Assembly: GCA_015039315.1 (NCBI GenBank)
Contig: WIDE01000111.1
Coordinates: 43,943-107,942, forward strand
Direction: 5' to 3'
From: Clavulina sp. PMI_390
Taxonomy: Eukaryota > Basidiomycota > Agaricomycetes > Cantharellales > Hydnaceae
DNA: 64,000 nt
Shown piece after piece: positions 22,187-33,554 of this stretch; positions within the stretch are counted from its first letter, which is position 1; every line of letters begins with the position of its first letter. Position numbers and translations under genes: made by a program. The notes under the pieces were generated by a model. It was not told where the DNA came from and made no database searches. It was given only the letters and a program-made list of their open reading frames with translations.

Positions 22187-23976
22187 ATGGATTCAAGAGA
22201 CGACTCGTTTGATTTGGAATCGCTAGGTTCGACCCTGCCGCCTATCCGACCAGCAAGGCAATCAATACCTCGTCACCAAGGTGGTCGAGCCTTCTTGTCC
22301 CAATCGCTGAGGTAAGTCTTGGAGAGTATACCTTCACGAAGGCTAATCATGTACTTCTTCGCGTTATAAGTGCCGCGTCGCGTCCAACGGCTGCTCTAGG
22401 TCATCCAAGCTATAAGCTCAGCCGAAGCCATCGGTCGCGTCCATCTCTCGATCTCGAATCCCCGACCCCTTTAAGTCGGAGCACGAGCTCATCCAAACCA
22501 CCCACTCTCCTTGTATCGTCTCCCATTCTATCCCCCGCCGTTGGCAGAGTTCCTGCCAGATCAACGACTCTGGACGATTCGCCCAAGCATGCGTCCAACT
22601 CTCGAGGGCCCTCTCACCTTCTCGCCTCATCTTGGGCTGGCAGACCCAGGATCGAATTACTGGATGAGGAAGAAAGCGATGATGAATTCAACCCTCCTAC
22701 AGCCTCAACTCCCCTCAAAACCCAGAAGCTTCGAGCTCCCCTTTTCCTCCGTCGTGGCCATGACGATCTCGGCCGTTCGAATTTGACTGATCTAAAAGCG
22801 AGAAAGCCTTCCGACTCGCATGAGGGCGTTCTTCCCAAAGGCAAGCTGGCTAATGTTCATTCGCAATTCGTGGAGCCTGCACCACGCTCCCACAAAGAGA
22901 GCTGTATTGTTGACGAGAATGGCCTGCCAATGTCAGTCGTCTTGCAACTGTTTTCAAGCCGAAAACTGACTCAGCACCTAGGTATTCCACCCTCCCATTT
23001 TTTGCAGCAAGTGGACGAGATCTGTCGTTTGCTGGGCTCCTTAGTCCCCGCAATCCTAACAGGCTCCGGTCACTTGCCCCAGCCCATCGCCAGCCCTTGG
23101 TTCCTTACCTCCAGTATTTGGAGGGCAAACGTCCACAAGATGTAAAGCAAACGTCTACGCTTGTATCACAAGCGCCCCCACCGGATCGCACGAGCTCCAG
23201 AGTGACTCGGCTGCCGCGTCTTTCTAGTCTTCAGCAACTACGACCAACCAAGGATGTTATTGCCAACGCGACAGCTGTTCTCAATCGGCGACCAGACCCT
23301 CCCGACAAGTGAGTAATAACCTGATGCCTCATATTTACTCGGTGGCTCAGCCTTTGCCTACAGTTCTACGCAACAGGTTGGCCATAATCCTCGGCTCCGA
23401 CGTCCCGCTAGTACCTCCTTCCTGCCGGTTCAACACCGTGTAGTTTCGAACGGGCGATTATCTCTACGTCAAATGTCTTCCATATCTCGACCCTCTGTCA
23501 TCCCCGAGATGCCTCTATCCCCTGATGCTCCCGCTCCTCACCTCACGAGTCCCACAAGTCATGATACCCTTCCTATGCCTCATGCATCCCTAGAGCGTAC
23601 TTCTGCGAGCACACTGCCTCCAGTTACCCGATCCGAGCCTCTAACTACCGGGGCTGGGTCCACGGAATCGACTTCCCCGATACCAACACCACCTTCTCAC
23701 CAAGATCCTGGGGAGCTTGACGCTTCGACTCCTCATCTGAGCCAAAGCAGCCCTCCAATCCATGCTCGATTGGCGTCATCGTCTTCCATCTCATCCGGCA
23801 CGCAGGAAACAGATAGTTCGCAAGAGTCTGAGCTGTCAACATCGTCTACCAACTCTCCGAACACCAGCTTCATGTCAATGGTTTGTGCAGAGTTCTACGA
23901 CTATGATGAAGCCGAAATATATGGCGACGAGCTTGCTGGGACACCACCTAGTGAGCTAGATTGCTTCGTCTGGTAA
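22187..23976 (+). CDS. Ser/Pro-rich protein of unknown function
   Basis: I do not recognise a domain. Four exons (22187-22311, 22371-22981, 23008-23308, 23364-23976) add up to exactly 550 codons, giving 549 residues. It starts MDSRDDSFDLESLGSTLPP and ends YGDELAGTPPSELDCFVW. The body is disordered and rich in Ser, Pro, Thr and Arg, with basic islands (RSHRSRP, RRPDPPDK). Two more structured pieces may be conserved: GLPMSVVLQLFSSRKLTQHL near 22920 and TSFMSMVCAEFYDYDEAEIY near the end. The exact frame agreement across four exons supports a real gene. Role and location unknown. Confidence 0.7.
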
Positions 23977-24557
23977 CTGAACGCTTCGTTCGCGTGAGGG
24001 CATGTCGCATCATTTCATTTGCTTGCTTCGTTCGACTCCCCTTATTATGAGCCTCGGTATTTCACGTGCTTCCCATTTCACCAACCATCTTGCTTTCCAT
24101 GGCTGAATTTCATATTAGGTCATCAATATCTCTCATTGCATTGGCCCCTTGTTGCAATCGCAATCGCGTTCCAACTTCATAACCCCATATATTCACGATC
24201 ACTTCAAATTCCCTTCTCGTTTCTCTGTTTGCTCCACACATTTGCATCTGGAAGATACCCCTTTGGGCCAGGAAGTCCTCCGTCCCTTAGCACAACATTT
24301 GATGCTTTACTTCGTTCTGGTAGCTCACAAATACGAATTGATCACAAAAACGCACCCAGGGGTATATTGGGACCCAGATCAAGGAACTACTGTACACATA
24401 AAACATGAAAGGATGTGGTACAGAGAAGGACGCGGCTGGCGTCCCATCGAGGGGGCCCAATCGATGGCCAGCCGCCTATTACCAACTATGAAGTAGAGAG
24501 GTCTCAAGGTAACGAATAAAGGGCGGTACGTGTGTGAGTGACTACCTAGTATGAAAA
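23977..24557 (+). other. Intergenic with one unexplained 115-codon frame
   Basis: A frame at 24149-24496 ends with an orderly-looking segment (HPGVYWDPDQGTTVHIKHER, then MWYREGRGWRPIEGAQSM). I recognise no family and see no convincing ATG context, and it lies where the 3' UTRs of the flanking convergent genes should be. I do not call it a gene. Confidence 0.3.
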
Positions 24558-26681
24558 TTAAATATCGGGGGATGTGGTGCATTGGACAACAGTTGTGGAT
24601 CCCAGCGGTACTGTTGTGAACAAGCCGGGTGGAACATCTGCTTGTTTACATGCTTCTGGGAGCCTGTCGCGAGGTTCTAGCAATGGTTCGTTTGTGAGAG
24701 CGAATGTTCTGATTAGGCAAAAGTGGATGGAGTAGAATGGTAAGAGCCGAGGGACTGTACATCAGATAAAGCCCTAGACGTACCCCCAATGCATCGCTAG
24801 AGCACGTCTTGATCGAGTATCTTTGAAGATCATGGCCGCATCAAGCGGGGATGAGTGAATGCCTGATGTGAAGGTTCGAGGGTCATACGCGCTGCAATGT
24901 GGAGAAACGTATTAGGTCGAGTGGTTTATGAGCAATCTAGGCCAATCATGGGATGCAGCTCGGGAGTCCATACCCAATTGGCAAAAGCGATAAGTCAAAG
25001 CCCCCGAATCGTTCCCCAATCTCCTTGAACGCAGGACACACTTCTTTTCCAAGCTCATCGGTAGTAGAGTACGCATATCCTGTGTCACCTGCAAAATAAC
25101 AGCTAAAGGGCTGTTCGGGAGATTCAAAGAGACTCCTGTCGATGCCGGTCGGAGGACTTCTTGATGCTGATTGTTTGAGGAGCGCTTCGCGCGATAGCCT
25201 GGTTACTGAAGTTACTGCAAAACCTGCCCAGAGACCTTCGTTTCGATCAATCAAGCTACGGTTAGATTGGTGCTGAGAAGGGACACATGTCACTTCAAAC
25301 GCCATTGACACTACTGCGCCTTCGCCGCTGGCGCAAGGCAGTTGCACAACAACCACTCGACTTTGCCACCAATCAAGACTGTGAATTTTTGGCTGAGATC
25401 CACCCCAATCGAGATTTCTAATGAGAGCTTCATTGTTGAGAGGAAGGACATAGTGTGGAAGATTGTCTCTGAACCGCTTCTGCAGATCTTGCAGTGTACC
25501 CTCATCCAAGCTTGAATAACAGCAAAGAATGCATGAGTATGTGAATCAATCTTCAAGAAAAGAAAAGAGAACGATTCGTACTGGTCCATATGATTATGCT
25601 GGAGCCAGGAATTAATTAGATCGGAAAGCTTTCCCCGTTTGGATGCAGTTTTCACAAAGGCATACCGAAATCATGACCATATCGACTCCCTCGAGATCTT
25701 TAACTTGTGCTGGTGCAGCTAGGGGGGAATTAGGAAGGGCCCGGAACGTATTTCATAAGAAGCTAACCTGTATGCCGTCTTGTCTTGCCGAAAGCCATGA
25801 CTCGGGCCGCCCCAGATGCACAATGAGCACTGAAAACAGGATCGAACAATATACGCGGTCCTCGTGTGGAAAGTGCCACTCCTTGCGCGTCTCGCGGTGC
25901 AGGCAATTCTACTAGGAAGCAGGCGTGACTAGAGCCCGAAAAAAAGAGTCGTGATGGCAGATGCCTACTTTAGCAAAAGAAGGGTTGAATGGGTGTGTAG
26001 TGACCCTTACCCTAGCCATGTTGCCTTGATATCAGATGCTGTCTCAGCTTTGAAATCGAAGTTGGGTGTTTGCACTGGGAGCTGTGTTGAGACATCTCCT
26101 GTAGGACAAAGTGTTCCGATGAATTAATGACTCCGACCGATGCCAAGGCCACTACAGCACCTGGTGTTTCAACTTTATCCCAGTCCTTGATGAGAAACTA
26201 ATAGATGTTCACGTGAATCGCGAGGACGATGGATCGGGGGGAGACGCGTGGCGGATGAGGGGAGGCAAAGGAAGGATCAGAAGATTCACAAATTGTGAGT
26301 GCAAAACTAGTAAGTAGCAATTAACACGATCCGAGGACGTACCCGGACAGCTGTGAAGTCGGCGACGGCCTCAGGATTGAATCTGTTGCCCGACACATCG
26401 TGTATATGCTTAGTGTTTGTGCGCGCTATATGTATTCGGAGCAAGGGAAGGACTCACGATTTCCAAGGATTGGCAAATTTGGACGCAGTTTTATTCTTAT
26501 GATGCTCAGGTGTGGAACTTGGGGACTGGTTTTCTGGTCTGGGAGGGGTCAAGACGTTTGTCACGCACGAAGAACCACTGGCCGATTCCATGTTGGATGA
26601 CTTGGATCCGACGGTCGAGAGAGACGAGTGCCGAGATGTTGGAGCAGACCACGACACAGCGCGCTTTACGACGCTCATCAT
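24558..26681 (-). CDS. N-acyl-phosphatidylethanolamine phospholipase D-like metallo-beta-lactamase-fold hydrolase
   Basis: Reading the - strand and splicing about nine introns gives a protein with the full NAPE-PLD plan. The N-terminal exon ends KNKTASKFANPWKS. Then come FLIKDWDKVETPGD, KATWLGHACFLVELP (25900-25940), RGPRILFDPVFSAHC and LEGVDMVMISHNHMDHLDEG (the HxHxDH zinc site, split by an intron between 25570 and 25500). HYVLPLNNEALIRNLDWGG and VTCVPSQHQSNRSL follow, then a lineage-specific insert, CYFAGDTGY (25090), CPAFKEIGERFGGFDLSLLP, IGAYDPRTF and ALAMHWGTFALTNEPLLEP. The enzyme class releases N-acylethanolamines from membrane phospholipid; yeast Fmp30 is the mitochondrial relative. 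Zinc ligands H/H/D/H, H (SQH), D (GDTGY) and H (MHWGTF) are all present. The start at 26681 could instead be the Met at about 26600. Confidence 0.87.
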
Positions 26682-27145
26682 AAGGAAGCACTGGTCTCAA
26701 ATTAGGCGCTAGAAGTGCGAAAGTGGGTGGGTTGAACACCGCCGGTATGAGCTGGGTGGCAGTGGTACCTCGAACAGCAATCAAGCACTGCCTCCTCTGA
26801 ATACCAAGGCCATTGCAAAACTGTATTGAGGCCTAAAATGGCAGGTCTTGATCGACCACCTGCACTTGTTTTTCCTGGGTTGAGGACTCCGAGCCAAGAG
26901 TCTGTCATAGAGTCAAATTAGACAGCACCGCAGACAGGATCTCGTGCCTATCTATCGGCGTCGAGAACCAGAGGGTGGAGCGTCGAATTCCAAATGGCTT
27001 GGGCCAGCACCGCGCCCTCATACTCCATTTCGAGACATCTGCGCTAGGTACAACATAAAAAAAAAACATAGTACAGGCTGCTATTATTGAGGCGGTGTAA
27101 GTTAACATAGAATGGCACATCCTGACAGAGGCCGGTCTCTTCAAT
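26682..27145. other. Upstream region of the NAPE-PLD-like gene
   Basis: No recognisable product on either strand. An A-run at 27058-27066 lies near the 3' side of the dsRBD gene. It presumably holds the promoter of the downstream - strand gene and the dsRBD 3' UTR. Confidence 0.4.
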
Positions 27146-27734
27146 CTAACCCCCCCTTCCAGCTGCCGCGTCATATTCCGCATTTAGGACGGCAAGCGCC
27201 TTAGTTTAAGAAAATATTTAGCCAGGATCTCTGCAGTTTCTTCTTTTTACTTTGAAAATTCTACATACCGCTTGAGCGGCAAGATCTCTTGCAAGGTTCT
27301 TCCTGTTGGATTTCCCAGTGCCTATCGGCCGCCCTTCGACTGGGACCGCGGAGGTACATTCGAGTCAGAGCGAGGGATTCCCTTCCAGTGATTTGCAGGG
27401 CGCCACCGGGGGCTCAATGGGACGCCTCACCTGTCACGGTGCAGGTCCATACTGGTTCATGTGTCGGCCCATCAACCACCTGCGGCCACACGGCATAACC
27501 ATTATACGACTCAATAACAAAAAAAATTCAGAAGAAGCACAATGAAAACTTCTACATACATCGTCCCATATGACCCGCGTATCCCTTTTCTTCTCACGAT
27601 CACCAGAGGGCATGGCGGGTGGGGGGCGAGCAAGTGATGTCAGCTGGCGAAAATGGTCTTTCCACGTGAATTCATGGGCGACCTACCGATTGCTGGAGCC
27701 AGTTATTTAGTTTTTGAACAGAGTTGGTCGACAT
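27146..27734 (-). CDS. Small double-stranded RNA-binding domain protein
   Basis: Five short exons (27734-27687, 27643-27560, 27479-27431, 27339-27269, 27199-27146) join in frame into 101 residues and a TAG. The protein is essentially one dsRBD: helix 1 MSTNSVQKLNNWLQQS, a linker of basic and Pro residues, strands THEPVWTCTVTVEGRPIGTG, the RNA-binding loop KSNRKNLARDLAAQA and helix 2 ALAVLNAEYDAAAGRGG. The PVWTCTV...GTGKSNRKNLARDLAAQA block is a textbook dsRBD signature, with the Lys/Arg pair before helix 2. All four introns are GT-AG and 43-91 bp. A stand-alone dsRBD can act as an adaptor for RNase III or silencing enzymes, but nothing here says which. Because no exon exceeds 84 bp the gene is easily missed. 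Upstream in-frame sequence to 28007 is open but lacks similarity; I took the Met at 27734. Confidence 0.8.
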
Positions 27735-28317
27735 GAGAGCCGACAGCTGGGAGCCGATGGGAGTGTTAGAGGTGCGATCGAAGGGGGTAATGGTGGAAGG
27801 AGGGATCATTATTGCAAGCCATGCTTTTCTTTTAAACCCTCGCGGTGAATTGGGCCCTGGATTTACGTGCCATAACATCGTTCGGCAATGGATTATATTG
27901 GGACGTCGGACAGGCGGACAATCGAGGAAGGTCTCAAGCGACTCAACTCTCTGGCGGAGGTAACCAAAACGAGGGTTCAAGGCTACTACGGCGGTTGGAG
28001 GCACCACAGGGTCTCGGGAGCAACCATCAAATACAGTTTAGACCGCGGTGGGGTATGCGCGCACCACGCAGCCGGTATAATAGAAAACGAAGACTCGGCC
28101 AGAATGCATATCTCGGGAGTTGGGGAGGCAATAAATACCCCGACGATGCCAGGGGGGGCATATACTCTGATCGAGAAATCATGTGAGTTGCGTGTGGCCA
28201 AAGATCGGCTTCCATGCTAAATTTCTCCGGAAAAAGCCTTCGACGGACTGCTGCTCTGCTCTGTTGTCACGCAGCGGCACGTCAACAAGGATACATGAGT
28301 CACAACAACTTCCTTGA
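27735..28317. other. Divergent promoter region between the dsRBD and LIM genes
   Basis: Several open frames overlap here on both strands, up to 113 codons, but none resembles a known protein. The interval separates two divergently transcribed genes and should contain both promoters. Confidence 0.4.
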
Positions 28318-31300
28318 ATGATGTATCCTCAACATTCTTTCTCGCATTCGCATTCTTCGGGTTCTTATTCTTCTCAGGCTACATCATTTGGCTCAGCTAG
28401 TGGAGCCACGCAGTCTGATAATGCGCTTCCTTCGCTGAATCCAATGTCTAGTCAAGGACCTCAAGGCTATGTACAGCCCTCTAGCTTGCCATCGCGTGTA
28501 CAGACGCAAAGGCCGTTGCCTTCGATGACCGATTTACCCAATCGGGATCGCTTGAGCACTGTACTTATCCCTGAGTCTCCTGTTTACGGATCAGAGCAAT
28601 TCGCTATGAATGTAATGTTGTCAATCTTTTGTGCTTTGGTCAGCACTCCTCACTCGATCGCCCCCAGCAATCGCCCTCTTCTCCGTCTGCAATTTCTTCT
28701 CGTAAACCTTTACCTCAACCTCCTTCGCTGGCTTCAATAAGTTCGAATGTTGTGCCCAATCCTGTGCCACCTGATTCGCGCTCCCCACCACCAAGCATAG
28801 GTGGAAGGGGTAGTCCGGGTATGAGCGTTTTAATCGGCCCCTATCTTTTCTATTATTCTCATGATCGTCCATCTTCATGCAAACCTGTGCGTTTTCTTTC
28901 AAAAGCACCTTCATTCAAGCCGGCATGGCAGCAATACAGACGACTTGGAGGAGGAGCTGCTGCAGCCCAGTCCACGGCCCCCGTTCAGGACGCAACTCCA
29001 CGACGAGCGCTTCCTGTTCCAACTCAGCGTGCCGCGGCCGAATTTCACCATGCGTCACCAGTTGGACCAACATCAATCGATTTCATTCCCCATAACGCAG
29101 TCACATTACCCAGTGGTTCTGTCGAGCAGTTTTCCGCAATAATGAATTCAGCAGAGAAGCCATTATCGCGACCGTCATCTGTAGCTCCGAATCCTCCTCC
29201 ATTGCCGCCGCGAGTGTTGCCCAATAGGGCTGACTCGGAACAAATGATATTGACGGCTCGTTCTCCTTCCCCTTCTAGAGCTGGTAGAAAATTACCGACG
29301 GCGCCCATCATCCCTGGAGCCGTAGCGAAAATCTCAGCCATAGAATCCTTTAGATCAATGGCGTCTCCGCCGCCAGGAGCACCCTTTCTGACATCACGCC
29401 CTGAGATTCGGACTTCGTCCTCACACGTCCAAGAAACTCACGGTCCGACGACCGGCTCACCGTCTTCCCCCGGTCCCACAAACAGCGACGAACAAGCCCA
29501 TGAAGCCACTCTCCACGAAGCAGAATCCTCGGAAATACAAGAAATCCCAGTTGAGGCGGGAGACGACGAACAACTCCCACAACGAACACCCAGTTCGGGT
29601 ACGACCTCTCAGGTTGCTGAGGCAGTGAAGGCGCCTCCTCTCAATCGTCCTACCCCCCCTCCTCTTCCTCCTCGTTCACCTCCCCCTTCGGCCACTTCTG
29701 TCGAAGCGCGGGCTCGCCCATCGTTCTCCGGCTCACTCAACAGGGCTGTGCCTTCAACCTCTTCGCGGGATGCTTACAAACTCCCAGACTCGACGACCAG
29801 GACACGTTCTCCACCTCCCAGATTCTCGTCCTACGTCCCAGATGGTGTTTCCTCGACACCCTCGTTGGACGACGGGGACCCCCCACAATCCATGGCAATG
29901 AGGATGGCCGCTCTTTCCCTACAGGAGGAAGATGCCGCTGAGATGCGCGCGCGCTCCTCCGAGCAGTACGTTCACGGCGGAGAAATCCCCGACAACGCAG
30001 CCTCAGGGTCAGAATCGCTCGATTCGGAAGCCGAGCCGTCACCTGCGAAACAAGGGCCATCACAACCTAATTTCTCGATCTCTCACCCCCCCTCCGCGCC
30101 GCCTATCCCTTCGGTTAGCATTTCTCCCGCTCACATCGAGGATATCCCACCCACGGCTCCAAATATCACGGTTTCATCCGACAATGGGGATGATACAGTG
30201 ACTATATCGATTCCCGTGCCTCAAATCAATCTCCTGGACGATGAGGACGACACGCCTGAGGATCCCGCGCCGGAAAAGCAGCAACAGCAAGGACTCACAC
30301 GACGCCCTTCGATCACCATTTCAGCCTCACCGTCCTCCAAGTCTCGGGTCCGCATGGATCGCCCAGAAACGCCACGCATGATGTCTTCGGCGTCCAATGG
30401 CGCAGGGGTTATTAGTGGATCTGCTGCCGCACTGTATGGTGCTGGGACTAGCCTCCGTTGTGCGGGGTGTCGGGAGCCTATCGTGGGGCGAATCGTGAGT
30501 GCTATGAATCAGCGGTGGCATCCGACGTGCTTCCAGTGAGTTGAAGCTATTGTTGTCCAACCGACGTCGACTCACTTCGCTTGGCTCTGCATTAGATGCG
30601 TTGTATGTGGAGAGCTGCTTGAACACGTTAGCTCATACGAGCATGATGGCAAGGCCTATTGTCATCTCGACTACCACGAGGTTCGTGTCCTTGAGGTTAT
30701 CTTCCTGTCAATGATGTCACTAAGATTGAACAATCCCGCGGCTGCAGAAATTCGCGCCCCAATGTTATCATTGCAAGACGCCAATTGCCGACGAACGTTT
30801 TATTACGTTAGACGATCCGGCACTTGGGGGCCAACGATACTATCACGAACTACATTTCTTCTGTGCAGAGTGCGGTGACCCTTTCCTTGACCCTTCAAAG
30901 TCTTCTGCGGCACCACGTGGCCTGCCATCAGCCAATTCGGGTGCCGACGACGACGATGTTGGATTCACTGTTTACAAAGGCCACCCATATTGCCAACCTT
31001 GTCATGTCAAGTTACGTATGCCTCGCTGTGGTAGCAGCCTCAAGCCTGGGCTTCGCCTTCTTCCTGGCATTGGGTGCCACAGACCGATTACGGAAGGCAC
31101 AGTGGAAGCCATAGGTCGGAGGTGGCACCTCCAGTGCTTCACCTGCTCGGTGAGTTTTTCTACCCGTTTCCGGGCGGGCCGCAAACAGTCTTGCCGCAAA
31201 ACCGCTGACATACCTTGGTTTCTCCGTTCGACGCCGTAGCGCTGCAAGAAGCCCTTCGAAGATCCATCATTCTTCCAGCGTGGCGATCAAGCCTTCTGCG

Positions 31301-31338
31301 ATCCCTGTTATCGCGTTATTGTCAAGAGTGAATTATGA
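28318..31338 (+). CDS. LIM domain protein (paxillin-like scaffold)
   Basis: The N-terminal about 650 residues are disordered, Ser/Pro-rich, with repeated proline motifs (PTPPPLPPRSPPP near 29650; NPPPLPPRVLPN near 29190) that suit SH3 partners. Three LIM zinc-binding units follow. LIM1 is LRCAGCREPIVGRIVSAM, WHPTCFQCVVCGELLEH and AYCHLDYHE (30450-30680). LIM2 is APQCYHCKTPI, YYHELHFFCAECGDPFLDPS and HPYCQPCHVKL. LIM3 is CHRPITEGTVEAIGRRWHL, QCFTCSRCKKPFEDPSFF and AFCDPCYRVI, ending VKSEL. This order matches fungal paxillin homologues such as Pxl1, which work at the actomyosin ring; that role is inference. The beginning of LIM3 carries 14 extra residues between its first two cysteines. Introns occur near 28613, 28820, 30534, 30680, 30745 and 31149. 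Confidence 0.85.
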
Positions 31339-32120
31339 TATGATCGACCGTGTTGAATCTGATCCTGTCTGTAGCTCCAATCTGTCTGCCTCGTTTCTAC
31401 CACGCCACCAGGCACGCGCCGTATATCTCGACGAACGACGGAACAATCTCGTGCTGATCCAACACTTTATTGCATGCGTGCCCGCGGATTTTCTTTGTAT
31501 CAGACCATTCTTATTCAGGAAATTAGGAGCTTTTCAACGTAACGGGTCCGAACGTCCTGCGCCACTGGATTATTGCTCCTCTTCCTGGCGTTACGATGTT
31601 TTCGCGCAGAAGCAAAGAACAGATTAATTATTTTTCTGAGCATTCATAGTCCCTTTTCGTGCCTTTCAACTTTGGCGCAGAGTAATTCCGTTCCAAATTA
31701 GGATTATTACCCCTTTTCGGGTGCTTCGAATCCTGTGTTGTGATGCACTTGAGTCCAGACTTTTGTCTACCCCTCTCGGAGTGCTTTGCGCGGCTCTCGA
31801 CGATTGAGTGAAGTAGCTGATTTTCCATGTGTCCAACACGGGTGCTGTAGATGCCCGCATCACTCCTGCCTGGTCCCACGTGTCAGTTGCCTACTCGACG
31901 GAAACCTCCTTTCAGGCGAGGACGCCTCGCGACCGGCGCATGGCCTTCACACAGAGCGGTACTTATGCTCGAACGGGGACTTGTTGCCTTCTCTCTAGCC
32001 CTGTGTCTATCTCCGGTTGCTACACATAGCGCATTCTGAACCAACTAATCGCTGTTGCCTCAGAGCCTCCGAAACGTCCTTTGACTATCGCGCCCATCTA
32101 CGTCATCTCATACTATCAAC
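31339..32120. other. Intergenic, no gene recognised
   Basis: Short frames on both strands, none longer than about 85 codons and none recognisable. It should contain the LIM gene 3' UTR and the promoter and pyrimidine-rich leader of the next gene. Confidence 0.45.
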
Positions 32121-33225
32121 ATGTCGGGTTCTGGAACGATGACGCCTCGCACCCCGGGCACGCCGTACCCGATTGCGAACCAGCAGGCAGTAGCCGACTT
32201 GCTCATGTTGATGAAGTCAAACCTCAACACCCTTGGTGCAACGTTTGATAGTCTGGGCGAGCAAAGCGCTAAGGTAGCCACGCTCGGCCCCGCGATGGAG
32301 ACGGCCCATCAGATCCATCAGCTAAGAAGGCAGATGCGCCAGCAGGAAAAGGTATGGCGTGGGCGGCATGTGTTTGTGGGGTCGTGGGAATCCGCTCTAA
32401 CACCTTGCTTGGGGCGAATAGCATCAAGATTCCCGCATCAATGACATAAGAAGCCTCGTGCAGGACACCTTGAAGGTGCAAATCGCTGAACACATGCGGT
32501 GAGTTTCAATTATGAAACGTCAATTGTGGCACCTTTGACTCATTTAGTACCGCACCTGTCCTCAGGGCGCAAATTGATGAGGAGATCAGACGAGAGATCG
32601 CTGGCCAAGTCAAGGACGAAGTCACCAACCAAATCGCGACGCATTTGCCAATCCCATTGGCGATCCAAGCTGCCGAGGTTTGTAGCCTTTCTCCATGTGC
32701 TGTCCATCAACTCATGTCTGCTGTCACCATCAGAGCCAAGAACAACTAGCAGAAGTGCGAGTGTCCCTACAGAACACGTACGTTGTTATTTCAGTAGATT
32801 TCCAAGTGGAGAAAATGGCTCATTGGATATGCTGATTATAGGGAGGCACGAAGGCACAACAGCCACATCAGTCGCTCCAACCTGGAGGAAGACCTCGCCC
32901 CCATCACCATGGCTGACGGGAAAGTCAGCAAGCATTATCCTGCTACGATTAAGGTTCTGTTCTCGTATGAGCGTGAGTTGTTCTCCTATCGAAAGAGATG
33001 GATATAGAAACTGACCTGGATGGTCGGATATCAAGTTGAGGTGTTACAGGAACTGCTCGAGGACTACGGCCTGGCTCTCCATCGCATCCGTGAGGGCTGC
33101 GTCAACCGCTTCTTATCTTTCATCGGTTAGTGACTCAAGGGCTTGTAGCTCAAACCCCTCAGACAGCTCATCCGATGTTCTCTTCAGGTGTCCACTTCCA
33201 GCTCATTGTCCCCATCCGCAAGTGA
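32121..33225 (+). CDS. Conserved-looking helical protein of unknown function
   Basis: The ATG at 32121 follows a short leader. The product starts MSGSGTMTPRTPGTPYPIAN and then becomes helical: QQAVADLLMLMKSNLNTLGA, FDSLGEQSAKVATLGPAM, HQIHQLRRQMRQQEK, then QIDEEIRREIAGQVKDEVTN and SHISRSNLEEDLAPI. The end is LALHRIREGCVNRFLSFIG-VHFQLIVPIRK and TGA. Seven or so introns are needed, giving roughly 230-250 residues. I know no functional domain; charged heptad-like segments suggest a coiled coil. The frame stays open through all joins, which supports a real gene. It stands alone between unrelated genes. Confidence 0.7.
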
Positions 33226-33554
33226 TTGCAGGCTCAATCGCATTGTTTTCTTGCCATCCCACAACCGCACGTAGATAGCAATATCCTCCATTGTTCATAA
33301 TACGACAACTCTGATAGGACTGAAATATTTTTATTCGAGCATTCACGATTATATCTCTCAATGGGGCTGTCTAATACTCTGAAGCTTACGAACGAGGTGT
33401 GGATCCCGAATAGGTGGTGGGTTTCTCACGCCGCGAGTCCTCGGCCGACTGAATTCCGAGGGTCGTTGCCAGCACCCACCACCATCACCTCATCCACTCC
33501 CTTTCACCTGCGTCAGAGCCTTATCTTCTAAATTGTCGTGGACTTTTCAGGATA
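33226..33554. other. Intergenic, promoter of the dehydrogenase gene
   Basis: A 329 bp interval without a coding signal. It contains the 3' UTR of the upstream gene and the promoter of the D-2-hydroxyacid dehydrogenase. Confidence 0.4.
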
